DNA of 64,000 nucleotides from NCBI RefSeq assembly GCF_001544915.2, contig NZ_FCOE02000005.1, forward strand, positions 248,001 through 312,000. The letters run 5' to 3'. A program made the translations under genes and the position numbers. Under the pieces are notes generated by a model. That model searched no databases. It had not been told where the DNA came from and saw nothing but the letters and a program-made list of their open reading frames with translations. Position 1 is the stretch's first letter; each line of letters starts with the position of its first letter. This document shows, one piece after another, positions 19,662 to 28,364 of this stretch. The stretch is from Caballeronia pedi. Its GTDB lineage: Bacteria > Pseudomonadota > Gammaproteobacteria > Burkholderiales > Burkholderiaceae.

Positions 19662-20723
19662 TCATTCCGCCGTTTCGAGCAGCGGATAATCCGTGTAGCC
19701 CTGCGCGCCGGGCGCGTAGAACGTCGATGTATCCCAGTCATTGAGACCGGCATCGAGTTCGAAGCGGCGCACGAGATCCGCATTCGCGATGAACGGCTTG
19801 CCCCACGCGACCGCGTCGGCATCGCCGCGGGCGATGATCGCTTCGGCGCTCCCCTTCGAGAAGCCTTCGTTCACGATATACACGCCACCGAACGCCTTCT
19901 TCAGTTGCGGGCCGAGGCTGTCGGCGGCCTCATGTTCGCGCGCTGCGATGAACGCGATCTTGCGACGGCCGAGTTCGCGCGCCACATAGCCGAAAGTCGC
20001 GGCGCGATCGCTGTCGCCCATCGTGTGCGAATCCGCGCGCGGCGCGAGATGCACGCCGACACGATCCGCGCCCCACACGTCGATACACTGGTCGACGATT
20101 TCGAGCAGCAGACGCGCGCGGCTTTCGATCGGGCCGCCGTAGGCATCGGTGCGCTTGTTGGTGCTGTCCTGCAGGAACTGGTCGAGCAGATAGCCGTTCG
20201 CGCCGTGCACTTCGACGCCGTCGAAGCCCGCGCGCTTCGCATTCTCCGCGCCCTTGCGGAACGCCGCGACCACGCCGGCGATTTCATCGAGTTCGAGTGC
20301 GCGCGGCGTCACGAACGGACGCTGCGGGCGCACGAGACTCACGTGACCGCCTGCTGCGATCGCGCTCGGCGCCACCGGCACTTCGCCGTTCAGAAACAGC
20401 GGGTCCGAAATGCGGCCCACGTGCCACAGTTGCAGGAAGATCTTGCCGCCGGCTTCGTGCACGGCCTTCGTCACGACCTTCCAGCCTTCCACTTGCTCGT
20501 CGGACCAGATGCCCGGCGTGTCCGCATAGCCGACGCCTTGCGGCGTGACCGAGGTCGCCTCGCTCAGAATGAGACCGGCCGATGCGCGGTCCGCATAGTA
20601 CTGCGCCATCAGCGCATTGGGCACGCGTTCGACGCCCGCGCGCTGACGCGTGAGCGGCGCCATGATGATGCGGTTCTTGAGCGTGAGTGCGCCAACCTTG
20701 AGCGGATCGAAGAGTGTCGACAT
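19662..20723 (-). CDS. nemA: Old yellow enzyme family alkene reductase
   Basis: This 353-aa FMN enzyme reduces activated C=C bonds (enals, enones, N-ethylmaleimide) and some nitro compounds, using NAD(P)H. OYE marks are FDPLKVGALTLKNRIIMAPLTR, QLWHVGR, EVHGANGYLLDQFLQD (His and Asn that bind the substrate) and TDAYGGPIESRARLLLE. It follows an arsR gene by 57 bases on the same strand. It is probably controlled by that regulator as part of an electrophile response (known for NemR/NemA in E. coli, inferred here). Confidence 0.92.
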   Translation of the reverse strand: MSTLFDPLKVGALTLKNRIIMAPLTRQRAGVERVPNALMAQYYADRASAGLILSEATSVTPQGVGYADTPGIWSDEQVEGWKVVTKAVHEAGGKIFLQLWHVGRISDPLFLNGEVPVAPSAIAAGGHVSLVRPQRPFVTPRALELDEIAGVVAAFRKGAENAKRAGFDGVEVHGANGYLLDQFLQDSTNKRTDAYGGPIESRARLLLEIVDQCIDVWGADRVGVHLAPRADSHTMGDSDRAATFGYVARELGRRKIAFIAAREHEAADSLGPQLKKAFGGVYIVNEGFSKGSAEAIIARGDADAVAWGKPFIANADLVRRFELDAGLNDWDTSTFYAPGAQGYTDYPLLETAE

Positions 20724-20780
20724 GAATTGGTGTCCTAATGATATTGAAAGCAGCCCATCACCGAAAGGAAAGTCATGCGC

Positions 20781-21086
20781 TCAGAGATTGTTCATTGAAT
20801 CTCGGAACGCCTGAATGACCGCTTCGTCGCGCTTGAAGAACACCCATTGTCCAACGCGCTTCGTGGTGACGAGTCCGGCTTTGTGCAAGGTCGCGAGATG
20901 CGCGGAAACGGTCGACTGCGACATGCCGCAGCGTCCATCGATCTGGCCCGCGCAGACGCCATGCAGCAACGGCAATTCCTGACTCGGGAAATGTCGTTCC
21001 GGCTCCTTCAGCCATTCGAGAATCTCACGGCGAAGGGGGTTGGCGAGGGCCTTGTGAATTGCGTCGATGTCCATTTCGTTGCTCAT
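20781..21086 (-). CDS. ArsR family winged-helix repressor
   Basis: This 101-aa protein has the ArsR fold, with the recognition helix in MSQSTVSAHLATLHKAGLV and a wing in KRVGQWVFFKRDE. Two cysteines lie just before the recognition helix (VCAGQIDGRCGMS), a plausible thiol sensor for electrophiles rather than the metal motif ELCVCDL. It is first in the arsR-nemA unit. A perfect 20-bp palindrome lies between its -35 and -10 boxes, so autorepression is likely. Confidence 0.87.
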   Translation of the reverse strand: MSNEMDIDAIHKALANPLRREILEWLKEPERHFPSQELPLLHGVCAGQIDGRCGMSQSTVSAHLATLHKAGLVTTKRVGQWVFFKRDEAVIQAFRDSMNNL

Positions 21087-21134
21087 GCGTCTGACGAATG
21101 GAAAGCGTGGGCCTTCCGAATCGTCTTGAAGCGA

Positions 21135-21163
21135 AGTATATATCGGAAATTTCCGATATGCAA
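21135..21163 (-). promoter_or_regulatory. arsR-nemA promoter with operator in the spacer
   Basis: On the minus strand TTGCAT (-35, 21163-21158) and TATACT (-10, 21140-21135) are 17 bases apart. A perfect 20-bp palindrome, ATATCGGAAATTTCCGATAT (21140-21159), fills the spacer. A bound ArsR dimer would shut out RNA polymerase. Confidence 0.8.
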
Positions 21164-21189
21164 ATCGCCGCGCATGTCCCGCAAAAGCC

Positions 21190-22158
21190 TCAACCGGTGC
21201 TTTCCAGCTCAGCGTCGACGACCGCCCTGCCGCGCGGCCCTTCTACGTCGAAATGCTTCGCCAACGCATCGACGACGTTTTCCGCCATCGCGCGACGGGT
21301 CTCTTCCGTTCCTGAACCGATGTGCGGCGTGAGCACCAGCCTGCGATCGCGGATGAGCGCCTCGGGAACCTCGGGTTCGTGCTCGAATACATCCAGCGCG
21401 GCGCCGGCCAGTTTGTCCGCTGCAAGCGCCGCGATGAGCGCGCGTTCATCGACGACCGGGCCGCGCGCGATGTTCACGAGAAATCCGTCGGGCCCGAGCG
21501 CATCGATGACGTTCGCATCGATCAGATGATGCGTCGCGGGCGAAAGCGGACACGTGAGGATCAGCATGTCGCTGTCTCGCGCGAGCCGCACGACGTCGTC
21601 GAAATACGGAATGTCGATAGCCTTGCGGCTCGGACCGAAGTACGCGAGCTTCGAACCGAACGCGCTCAGCCGCTGCGCAATGGCCGACCCGATGGTGCCC
21701 AGTCCGACGATGCCCACCTTCATGCGCGAGATGGACCGGCCCAGCCGGTAATGCCCTTGCACGGGCCATTGTCCCGAGCGAACGTAGGCGTCCGCATTGA
21801 CGAAGTCGCGCGTGACCGCGAGCGCCAGTCCGACCGCCGCATTCGCCACGTCTTCGGCCAGAATGTGCGAGGTATTCTCGATGCGGATACCGCGCGCACG
21901 CGTCGCCTGAATGTCCACGTTATCCAGTCCCGCGCTGTAGCTCGAAATGATTTCGAGCGCGGGCAGCGCATCGAGGAATGCCGCGTCGATCTTCGTCTTG
22001 CGCAGTGCGATGCCGCGAACCTTGCTGCCGTGTTCGTGCAGAAATGCGCCGATGGCGGAAGGGTCTCGCGGAAGATCGAGCACGGTAAACAGCGCTCTGA
22101 GTTCGGCGTGCGTCCATTCGGGCAACTCTGCCGCATTGAGGATGATCGGCTTGGTCAT
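21190..22158 (-). CDS. D-2-hydroxyacid dehydrogenase (glyoxylate/hydroxypyruvate reductase type)
   Basis: This 322-aa NAD(P)-linked enzyme interconverts 2-keto and D-2-hydroxy acids. It shows a Rossmann motif (VGIVGLGTIGSAIAQRL), the catalytic Arg in VNIARGPVVDE, Glu in DVFEHEPEVPE and His in LTPHIGSGTEETRRAM. The C-terminal pattern LTPHIGSGT fits the GHPR group. It is 58 bases after an MFS organic-acid type transporter on the same strand, so it likely acts on the imported acid. Which acid is unknown. Confidence 0.85.
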   Translation of the reverse strand: MTKPIILNAAELPEWTHAELRALFTVLDLPRDPSAIGAFLHEHGSKVRGIALRKTKIDAAFLDALPALEIISSYSAGLDNVDIQATRARGIRIENTSHILAEDVANAAVGLALAVTRDFVNADAYVRSGQWPVQGHYRLGRSISRMKVGIVGLGTIGSAIAQRLSAFGSKLAYFGPSRKAIDIPYFDDVVRLARDSDMLILTCPLSPATHHLIDANVIDALGPDGFLVNIARGPVVDERALIAALAADKLAGAALDVFEHEPEVPEALIRDRRLVLTPHIGSGTEETRRAMAENVVDALAKHFDVEGPRGRAVVDAELESTG

Positions 22159-22216
22159 GGTTCGGATTCGATGATGACGTTATGCAAAAACACCGGGCAA
22201 AGCGTGGAACAGCGAC

Positions 22217-23572
22217 TCAACTCATCTTGACGCGCTCGATCTTGCCCATGAAAAACAGATAGACGATGGCCGCCACCAGGCAATGCGCGGCGACGAAGTA
22301 GAGTCCGACAGTGTAGCCGCCCGTCGCCTGCACGATATAGCCGAAGGCGATCGGCGTCACGATGCCGCCGATATTCCCGATGCAGTTGAAGATCGCGCCG
22401 GCCAGTCCGACGGCTTCGCGCGGAGCCGTGTCGCTGACCACGGCCCACGTGCCCGCGCCGGCCGCCGCGCCCTTGCCGAAGAAGGCCAGCGTCATCAGCA
22501 GAACGATCGCGGTATTGCTTTCGGTGACGGCAGACAGAACGAGGCTGCAACCCATCGTCATGCCGACGATATACGGCGTCTTGCGGGCCCACGACACGCT
22601 CCATCCGCGACGAATCAGCCAGTCGGAAATCGTGCCGCCCGCAATGCCGCCGAGGAAGCCCGCCACGGCTGGCACCATCGTCGCGAAACCGGCCTGCATC
22701 ACGTTCATGCCGCGTGCCTGAACGAGGTAGATCGGAAACCAGGTGATGAAGAAATAGCTCAGCGCGATGGTGCAATACTGCCCGATATACGCGCACCACA
22801 GCATGCGATTGCCGAGCAGCATGCGCATCAAGCCGGACGAGATCGGCGGCCGCGACTTCAGCGCGTGCTTCGAGTCGATATCGACCATCGCGCCACCCGC
22901 GATGATGTGATCGAGTTCGCTGCTGGACACGCGCGGATGATTGCGCGGTTCATACATGACGACGGCCCACACGCCCGCCGCCGCGATACCGATCACGCCC
23001 AGCGCGATGAACGGAGCGGGCCAGCCGAAGCGCGACGTCAGCCATCCCGCGAACGGCGAAAAGATCGCCACGGCGAAATACGACGCCGATGCGAACAGCG
23101 ACGTGGCAAGGCCGCGCTCTTCCTTGGGAAACCACATGACCGCGACGCGGCCGTTGGCGGGGAAGCTCGGCGCTTCGATCAGCCCGAGCGCGAAGCGCAG
23201 CGCGAACAGAAGCCCGAGCGCCACCGAAAGATCCGACGTGACGTTGCCGATGAAGCCGACCGCCATCGTCGCGATGGACCACAGGACCAGCGTCGCGCCG
23301 TACATGGTCTTGGTGCCGAGACGGTCGAGCAGCAAGCCGCCCGGTATCTGGCCGACGACATACGCCCAGCTGAAGGCCGACAGCACATAGCCCAGTTGCA
23401 CGTGATTCAGGCCGAACTGTTTCGATATGCCGGGACCCGCAATCGACAGAATGGCGCGATCCGCATAGGCCACCGTGGCCAGCAACAGGATCATCGCGAG
23501 GATCGAATAACGCGTGCGCGTCGTGCGGGTTGTCGTGCTCGCTATATACTGGGTCGTTCGCTCTGTAGCCAC
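22217..23572 (-). CDS. MFS transporter, anion:cation symporter (ACS) family
   Basis: This 451-aa inner-membrane transporter has 12 predicted helices. The first is ILAMILLLATVAYADRAILSIAGP, and the pattern YVVGQIPGGLLLDRLGTK with EAPSFPANGRVAVMWFPKEERG is typical of ACS carriers for hexonates, hexarates and other organic acids. A GTG at 23572 has AGGAG six bases upstream and is preferred; an ATG at 23590 would add six residues but leaves only a crowded GGGG. It forms a unit with the 2-hydroxyacid dehydrogenase and is divergent from the HTH-citrate synthase gene. Confidence 0.85.
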   Translation of the reverse strand: MATERTTQYIASTTTRTTRTRYSILAMILLLATVAYADRAILSIAGPGISKQFGLNHVQLGYVLSAFSWAYVVGQIPGGLLLDRLGTKTMYGATLVLWSIATMAVGFIGNVTSDLSVALGLLFALRFALGLIEAPSFPANGRVAVMWFPKEERGLATSLFASASYFAVAIFSPFAGWLTSRFGWPAPFIALGVIGIAAAGVWAVVMYEPRNHPRVSSSELDHIIAGGAMVDIDSKHALKSRPPISSGLMRMLLGNRMLWCAYIGQYCTIALSYFFITWFPIYLVQARGMNVMQAGFATMVPAVAGFLGGIAGGTISDWLIRRGWSVSWARKTPYIVGMTMGCSLVLSAVTESNTAIVLLMTLAFFGKGAAAGAGTWAVVSDTAPREAVGLAGAIFNCIGNIGGIVTPIAFGYIVQATGGYTVGLYFVAAHCLVAAIVYLFFMGKIERVKMS

Positions 23573-23620
23573 CGATATCTCCTGTTTCATGCCCCTGAAC
23601 GCGTCGGAAGACGCGCGCTG

Positions 23621-23633
23621 CGAAAGCCTTTCG
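23621..23633. promoter_or_regulatory. Palindrome CGAAAG-C-CTTTCG between MFS and HTH-citrate synthase genes
   Basis: This is a perfect 13-bp palindrome in the 163-base divergent region, 49 bases before the MFS start. A second weaker inverted repeat, TTGAT-TGATTCG-ATCAA (23706-23722), lies 13 bases before the citrate synthase start. Either may be an operator. Neither has a known owner. Confidence 0.4.
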
Positions 23634-23735
23634 ACCTGCCGGCCGGACTTCTCTCGGGCTGATTTATGTTCCGCATTAAACCGACGCCATGGACGACCGT
23701 CAATCTTGATTGATTCGATCAACGTGAAGAACTGG

Positions 23736-24869
23736 ATGACTCAGGAGGAAGCCTGCGAAGCCCTGAGCGTGCGCAAGCAGACGCTGTATGCCTATGTCAG
23801 CCGCGGTCAGATCGAAGTCCAGGGCGACCCGCAGCACGCGAATCGCAATCTGTATCGCGCGGCGGATATCGCCGCGCTCGTGAAGAAGCGCAGCCTCGGG
23901 CGGGCGCGCAAGAACATCGCGGCCAGCACGATGGCCTGGGGCGAGCCGATCATCGATACGAGCCTCTCCACGATCGTGCGCGGGCGGCTTTACTATCGCG
24001 GCCAGGATGCGGTGCGGCTGGCTGCATCGGCGACGCTGGAACAGATCGCCCAGTTGCTATGGAACATGGACGCACCGCCGCGCTTTCCTTCTTTCGAACC
24101 GATGCCGTTCGATGGGCCGGTCAGCGCGCGTGTCTATGCCGCCCTGGCCCATGCGGCGACGAGCGATCGGATGGAGTCCGCATGCGATGACGTGGACCGC
24201 GTGGCGCGGGCCGCCGCGCTCGTCGGCCGCCTCGCGAGCAATTTCGTCGAACTGCGCCCGGATGACGGTCCGTTGCATGTGCGGATCGCGGATGCATGGG
24301 GCATCCCGCATCATGCGGATCTGCTGCGTCGCGTGCTGGTTCTGCTGGCCGATCAGGAACTCACGAGTTCGTCATTCGCGGCGCGCGTGGCCGCATCGAC
24401 AGGCGCGTCGCTCGGGGCGAGCATGATCGCGGGGCTTGCCGCCTTCTCCGGCCCGATGCATGGCAATGCGATCGTGCGCGTGCGAGAGTTCCTGAATGAT
24501 GCAAAGCGCTCGGGCATCGCAACCGTGGTGCAGCGACGCATCGCGGCTGGCGACACGCTGCCAGGCTTCGGACACGAACTGTATCCGCAGGGCGATCCGC
24601 GCGCGGCCGATCTCCTGTCCGCTTTCGATGCGCCCGATGCGGCGCGCGAGCTGATCGACTGCGTCGAACGGGCGACGGGCAAGTTGCCCGCCATCGACAT
24701 GGCGCTCGCCGCGCTGGTCGAGCGTTGCGATCTTCCCGAGGGCGCGGCCTTCGCGCTGTTCGCCATCGCGCGAAGTGTCGGCTGGATGGCTCATTCGATC
24801 GAACAGATCACGGAGGGAACCTTGCTGCGGCCGCGAGCAAACTATGTCGGGCCGGCTGTCATCGAATGA
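23736..24869 (+). CDS. Helix-turn-helix/citrate synthase fusion protein
   Basis: This 377-aa protein joins a DNA-binding HTH_17-type domain (residues 1-60: MTQEEACEALSVRKQTLYAYVSRGQI, then LYRAADIAALVKKR) to a citrate synthase-type domain. The synthase part keeps the family's active-site features: His in SGPMHGNA, His in LPGFGHELYPQGDPRA, Asp in PAIDMALAAL, and GWMAHSIEQ. It could be an enzyme, a transcription factor sensing an acyl-CoA or keto acid, or both. It is divergent from an organic-acid transporter and dehydrogenase. A GTG at 23724 is an alternative start. Confidence 0.8.
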   Translation: MTQEEACEALSVRKQTLYAYVSRGQIEVQGDPQHANRNLYRAADIAALVKKRSLGRARKNIAASTMAWGEPIIDTSLSTIVRGRLYYRGQDAVRLAASATLEQIAQLLWNMDAPPRFPSFEPMPFDGPVSARVYAALAHAATSDRMESACDDVDRVARAAALVGRLASNFVELRPDDGPLHVRIADAWGIPHHADLLRRVLVLLADQELTSSSFAARVAASTGASLGASMIAGLAAFSGPMHGNAIVRVREFLNDAKRSGIATVVQRRIAAGDTLPGFGHELYPQGDPRAADLLSAFDAPDAARELIDCVERATGKLPAIDMALAALVERCDLPEGAAFALFAIARSVGWMAHSIEQITEGTLLRPRANYVGPAVIE

Positions 24870-24873
24870 GCAA

Positions 24874-25746
24874 TCAAGCGAGTTTGCCGCGAACGAACTG
24901 CAGGGAGCGACGAGCGCGCTCGTCCATCTGCTCGTCCGTCGCGCCATTCGACATGTCGCGCCAGACGCCGACCGCCCGGCTTACCGCGCCGCCCTTGCGC
25001 ATGAAGGGTTCCATCACGATGGTTCCGTCATAGTCGATTTCCTTCAGCGCGCCGAAGATTTCGTCCCACGGCAGACGGCCTTCACCAGGCGGCAGGCGGT
25101 TCGCTTCTCCGAGATGAAAGTGCCCGAGCTTACCCTTGCACGCGAGGATCGCATCGCGGAAGGAACTCTCCTCGATGTTCATGTGGAATGTGTCGAGCTG
25201 CACCTTGCAAGCCGGGCTGTCCACTGCGTCGGCGAACGCAAGCGCTTCCTTTGCGTCGTTGCATAGCCATTGCTCGAAGCGGTTCACCACTTCCAGCGCG
25301 TAGATGATGCCGTAATCTTCGGCAACCTTGACGACGCGGCGCACGCTGTCGATCGCACGATCGACGTACGGACGCTTGTCTTTCATATCGAGCGGCGGCG
25401 ACTGCGGCCATGCGCAGAACGTGAGGCCAGCGAAGACCGGTGCGCCGAGCATGTGGCAATCATCGAGCAGACGCTTCACGTACTCGGTGCCGGCGTCGCG
25501 CACGCTTTGTTCCGGCGACGCGAAGTCGTACTCGGACTTGAGCCCGATGCAGCACATCACGGTGAGGCCCAGATCGTCGGCGACCGTTTTCAGCTCGCGC
25601 TTCTTTGCATCCGAAAGGTTGTGGAACTCGCCTAGCGAGATTTCCATCATGTCGAAGCCGAGTCCGGCGATGCGCTTCGCCGTCGCCGGAAAGTCGACCA
25701 TCCACTCGGTCGACCAGTAGGTGTAGAACATGCCAACTTTATTCAC
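24874..25746 (-). CDS. Ketose 3-epimerase (D-psicose/D-tagatose 3-epimerase family)
   Basis: This 290-aa TIM-barrel enzyme inverts C3 of free ketoses such as fructose/psicose or tagatose/sorbose. Metal and catalytic residues are where the family has them: EVVNRFE (Glu about residue 152), [12 protein letters not shown] (Asp), [16 protein letters not shown] (His) and IVMEPF (Glu). Length matches known DPEase enzymes (about 290 aa). The start is a GTG with AAAGGA upstream. It is the last gene of the sugar ABC operon, 35 bases after the ATPase, and probably converts the imported sugar into the kinase substrate. Confidence 0.88.
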   Translation of the reverse strand: MNKVGMFYTYWSTEWMVDFPATAKRIAGLGFDMMEISLGEFHNLSDAKKRELKTVADDLGLTVMCCIGLKSEYDFASPEQSVRDAGTEYVKRLLDDCHMLGAPVFAGLTFCAWPQSPPLDMKDKRPYVDRAIDSVRRVVKVAEDYGIIYALEVVNRFEQWLCNDAKEALAFADAVDSPACKVQLDTFHMNIEESSFRDAILACKGKLGHFHLGEANRLPPGEGRLPWDEIFGALKEIDYDGTIVMEPFMRKGGAVSRAVGVWRDMSNGATDEQMDERARRSLQFVRGKLA

Positions 25747-25781
25747 GGTGAAATCCTTTAGGAGACCATCACGAAGTTAGT

Positions 25782-27323
25782 TCAGGAAACGAATCCTGTC
25801 GGCTTGACCTCCGGATGCGCCGGGTCGGCATGTTCGAGCGCGGCCAGGGACATGATTCGCTCCTCCGACGCTTCGTCGAAACCAACCTCACCCACCAGTT
25901 GCCCCGCTCGCATGACCAGAATACGGTCCGAGATGGTGAGAATCTCGGGCAGATCGCTCGAGATCACGAGAATTGCGAGTCCGTCGTGCGCGAGTTCGCG
26001 CATCAGCGCATAGATTTCTGCTTTCGTTGTGACGTCGACGCCCCGCGTAGGCTCATCCACGATGAGCACACGCGGTTTCGACGCCAGCCATTTCGCCAGC
26101 ACGACCTTCTGCTGATTGCCGCCGCTCAGGAGCCGCACCAACTGTTCGACTGTCGGCGTTTTGATCTTGAACCGTCCGACATAGGTATCGATCAGGCGGG
26201 CCTCCTGCATGGGCCGCACGACAGGTCCTTTCGACAGTCTTCCGAGTCCAAGTGCGGCGAGTGAAAGATTGCTGCCGACCGACATGCCCAAGACCAACCC
26301 CTGGTCCTTGCGATCTTCGGGCGCGAGCGCAATACCGAGCCGCATCGCATCGCGCGGTCTGGAAATCTTCACGGGCTTGCCTTCGACGGAGACGGTCCCG
26401 TGCTTCGGCGGCGGGGCCCCGAAAATCCCCATCGCCACTTCCGAGCGACCCGCTCCGATCAGACCCGCGAGCCCGACGATTTCGCCCTGGCGAAGCGAGA
26501 ACGAGACGTCGCGATAGCGATGGTCATCGCCGAGGCCTTGCACCGATAGCACGACAGGCTTGCCGGCGTGCTCTGGCCGTACGCGCTTCACCTCCGCGAG
26601 GTCGCGGCCGACCATGAGGCGGACCACTTCATCCGGCGAGGTATCGGCAAGCCGCGCGGTTCGCACGTGCTTGCCGTCTCGCAGGACGGTCACGGCGTCG
26701 CAATTGTCGAACACCTCCCGCATCCGGTGCGAGATGTACAGAATGGTCACGCCGCGGTCGCGCAACTCGTGCACGACCTTGAAGAGCGTCAGAGAGTCCG
26801 CTTCGGACAAGCTCGATGTCGGCTCGTCCAGAATGAGCAGGCGCGGCTCATGAATCAGCGCCTTGCAGATTTCGATGAGCTGTTGCTGCGCGATGGTCAA
26901 ATCGCCCAGACGCGTATCGGGGTCGAGCGAGATGCCCAGACGCTTCATGGCACCCCTCGCCTTTTCCAGCAGCGTGCCGCGGTCGACCAGCACGCGGGCC
27001 ATGCGCGGCTCCGTGCCGAGGAATATGTTCTCGGCGATGGTCATGTTCGAAGCCAGCATCAGCTCCTGAAACACGATGGAAATACCTTGCTTCGCTGCGT
27101 CGCGCGTATTGGTGAACTCGACTTCCTGTCCGTCGAAGATGAGCCGGCCCGAAGTCGGCGAATGGGCCCCGGCGATGACCTGCATCAACGTCGACTTTCC
27201 GGCGCCGTTCTCGCCCATGATGGCGTGCACGGTCCCTGCCTCGACGCTGAAGGAGACCTCTTGCAGCGCCTTGACACCTGGATAGGTCTTGGTGATCTGC
27301 TCAACGCTCAATAGAACGGTCAT
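25782..27323 (-). CDS. Sugar ABC transporter ATPase (RbsA-like, two nucleotide-binding domains)
   Basis: This 513-aa cytoplasmic ATPase powers monosaccharide uptake. The first half has Walker A GENGAGKST and Walker B LLILDEPTSSLS. The second has the weaker A site GLIGAGRSE, signature LSGGNQQKVVLAKWLA and B site VLIVDEPTRGVD. This double, asymmetric layout is typical of the ribose/galactose class (CUT2). It lies between the binding protein and the epimerase genes. Confidence 0.93.
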   Translation of the reverse strand: MTVLLSVEQITKTYPGVKALQEVSFSVEAGTVHAIMGENGAGKSTLMQVIAGAHSPTSGRLIFDGQEVEFTNTRDAAKQGISIVFQELMLASNMTIAENIFLGTEPRMARVLVDRGTLLEKARGAMKRLGISLDPDTRLGDLTIAQQQLIEICKALIHEPRLLILDEPTSSLSEADSLTLFKVVHELRDRGVTILYISHRMREVFDNCDAVTVLRDGKHVRTARLADTSPDEVVRLMVGRDLAEVKRVRPEHAGKPVVLSVQGLGDDHRYRDVSFSLRQGEIVGLAGLIGAGRSEVAMGIFGAPPPKHGTVSVEGKPVKISRPRDAMRLGIALAPEDRKDQGLVLGMSVGSNLSLAALGLGRLSKGPVVRPMQEARLIDTYVGRFKIKTPTVEQLVRLLSGGNQQKVVLAKWLASKPRVLIVDEPTRGVDVTTKAEIYALMRELAHDGLAILVISSDLPEILTISDRILVMRAGQLVGEVGFDEASEERIMSLAALEHADPAHPEVKPTGFVS

Positions 27324-27349
27324 GGCGGCACTCTTCGCAAGGAAAGCAT

Positions 27350-27372
27350 GGGACCGGGAACATCCCGGTCCC
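27350..27372 (-). other. Intercistronic hairpin between binding protein and ATPase genes
   Basis: A perfect 10-bp stem, GGGACCGGGA (27350-27359) with TCCCGGTCCC (27363-27372), has a 3-base loop. It sits 11 bases after the binding-protein stop inside the operon and has no T run. Such hairpins often protect the upstream message and raise binding-protein output. Confidence 0.75.
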
Positions 27373-27383
27373 GCACGGACGGA

Positions 27384-28331
27384 TTACTTGCCGCCGACGA
27401 ACTTGTCCACGTTGGACGAATTCACGATATCGACGCCGGTATCCGTGATCGGCGGAATCTTTCCGCCCTTCGAAAGCTCATCGAGCTGTTTCACCGACTC
27501 GATACCCATCGCGAGCGGTCGCTGACCGATCAGCGTGGTCGCGTAACCTTCCTTGAGCAGCTTGACCTGCGACGGCAACGTGTCGAACGAGACGATCACG
27601 AACTTGCCCGACTTGATATCGGCTGCCTTGTTCTTGACGGCGCGAATGTAGGCCTCAGGCGCGAACATCGGCCAGCCGCCTGCGAAGAAGATACCGTCGA
27701 GCTTGGGGTTCTTCGCGAGAATGTCCTGAATCAGCTGCACCGCCGTGCTGGAGTCGTCGTTGCATGCGAAGGGCGAACCCGAAACCTCCTTGAAGCTGCC
27801 GTCGAGCTTGGACTTGAAGCCCTTGATGCGCTCATTCAGATTCGCGGCGGACAGGCCACCGGTCAGAATCGCGTAGGTGCCGCCCTTCGGCAGCGCCTTC
27901 GCGAATGCTTCGCCGGCGGCCACTCCGCCCGCTTCATTGTTCGTGCCGATGAAAGCGGCCCGCTTGGACTTCGGCGCATCGGAATCGAAGGTGACGATCG
28001 GGATGTTCTTCGCCACGGCCGCACTGATGACGTTACTGATGGAGTCGGCATTATTCGGCGCAATCGCGATACCCGCGACCTTCTTGGTAATCAGGTCTCT
28101 GACGATCCGGCCTTGCTCGGCGTCATCGAGTTGCGCCGGGCCGGTGAACAGGCACTCCGCGCCGAGTTTCGCGGCCTCCTCCTTGCAGCCTTTCTCCGCG
28201 TCGGCGTAGAAAGCGACGCCGAGCGCCTTCGGCACGACAGCGAAAACCTTCTTGTCGGCTGCGTGCGCTTGCGTGACGCCGAGCCCGAACAGGACGGCGG
28301 CGGCTACTGCACTGATCATGGTGCGTGTCAT
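27384..28331 (-). CDS. Periplasmic sugar-binding protein (CUT2/Peripla_BP_4)
   Basis: This 315-aa protein has a signal peptide (TRTMISAVAAAVLFGLGVTQAHA, cut before ADKKVF). It shows ribose-binding family features (AKGCKEEAAKLG-like helix, IAIAPNNADSISNVISAAVAKNIPIVTFDSDAP, and the closing DTGVDIVNSSNV). It delivers a monosaccharide to the permease. The ATG at 28331 follows GGAGAAG; an in-frame TTG four codons upstream is rejected. The ligand is not known, but the neighbouring epimerase and kinase suggest a ketohexose or a sugar alcohol-related sugar. Confidence 0.92.
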   Translation of the reverse strand: MTRTMISAVAAAVLFGLGVTQAHAADKKVFAVVPKALGVAFYADAEKGCKEEAAKLGAECLFTGPAQLDDAEQGRIVRDLITKKVAGIAIAPNNADSISNVISAAVAKNIPIVTFDSDAPKSKRAAFIGTNNEAGGVAAGEAFAKALPKGGTYAILTGGLSAANLNERIKGFKSKLDGSFKEVSGSPFACNDDSSTAVQLIQDILAKNPKLDGIFFAGGWPMFAPEAYIRAVKNKAADIKSGKFVIVSFDTLPSQVKLLKEGYATTLIGQRPLAMGIESVKQLDELSKGGKIPPITDTGVDIVNSSNVDKFVGGK

Positions 28332-28364
28332 GGTCTTCTCCAAGGATTGTTATGGCTACAGCGC

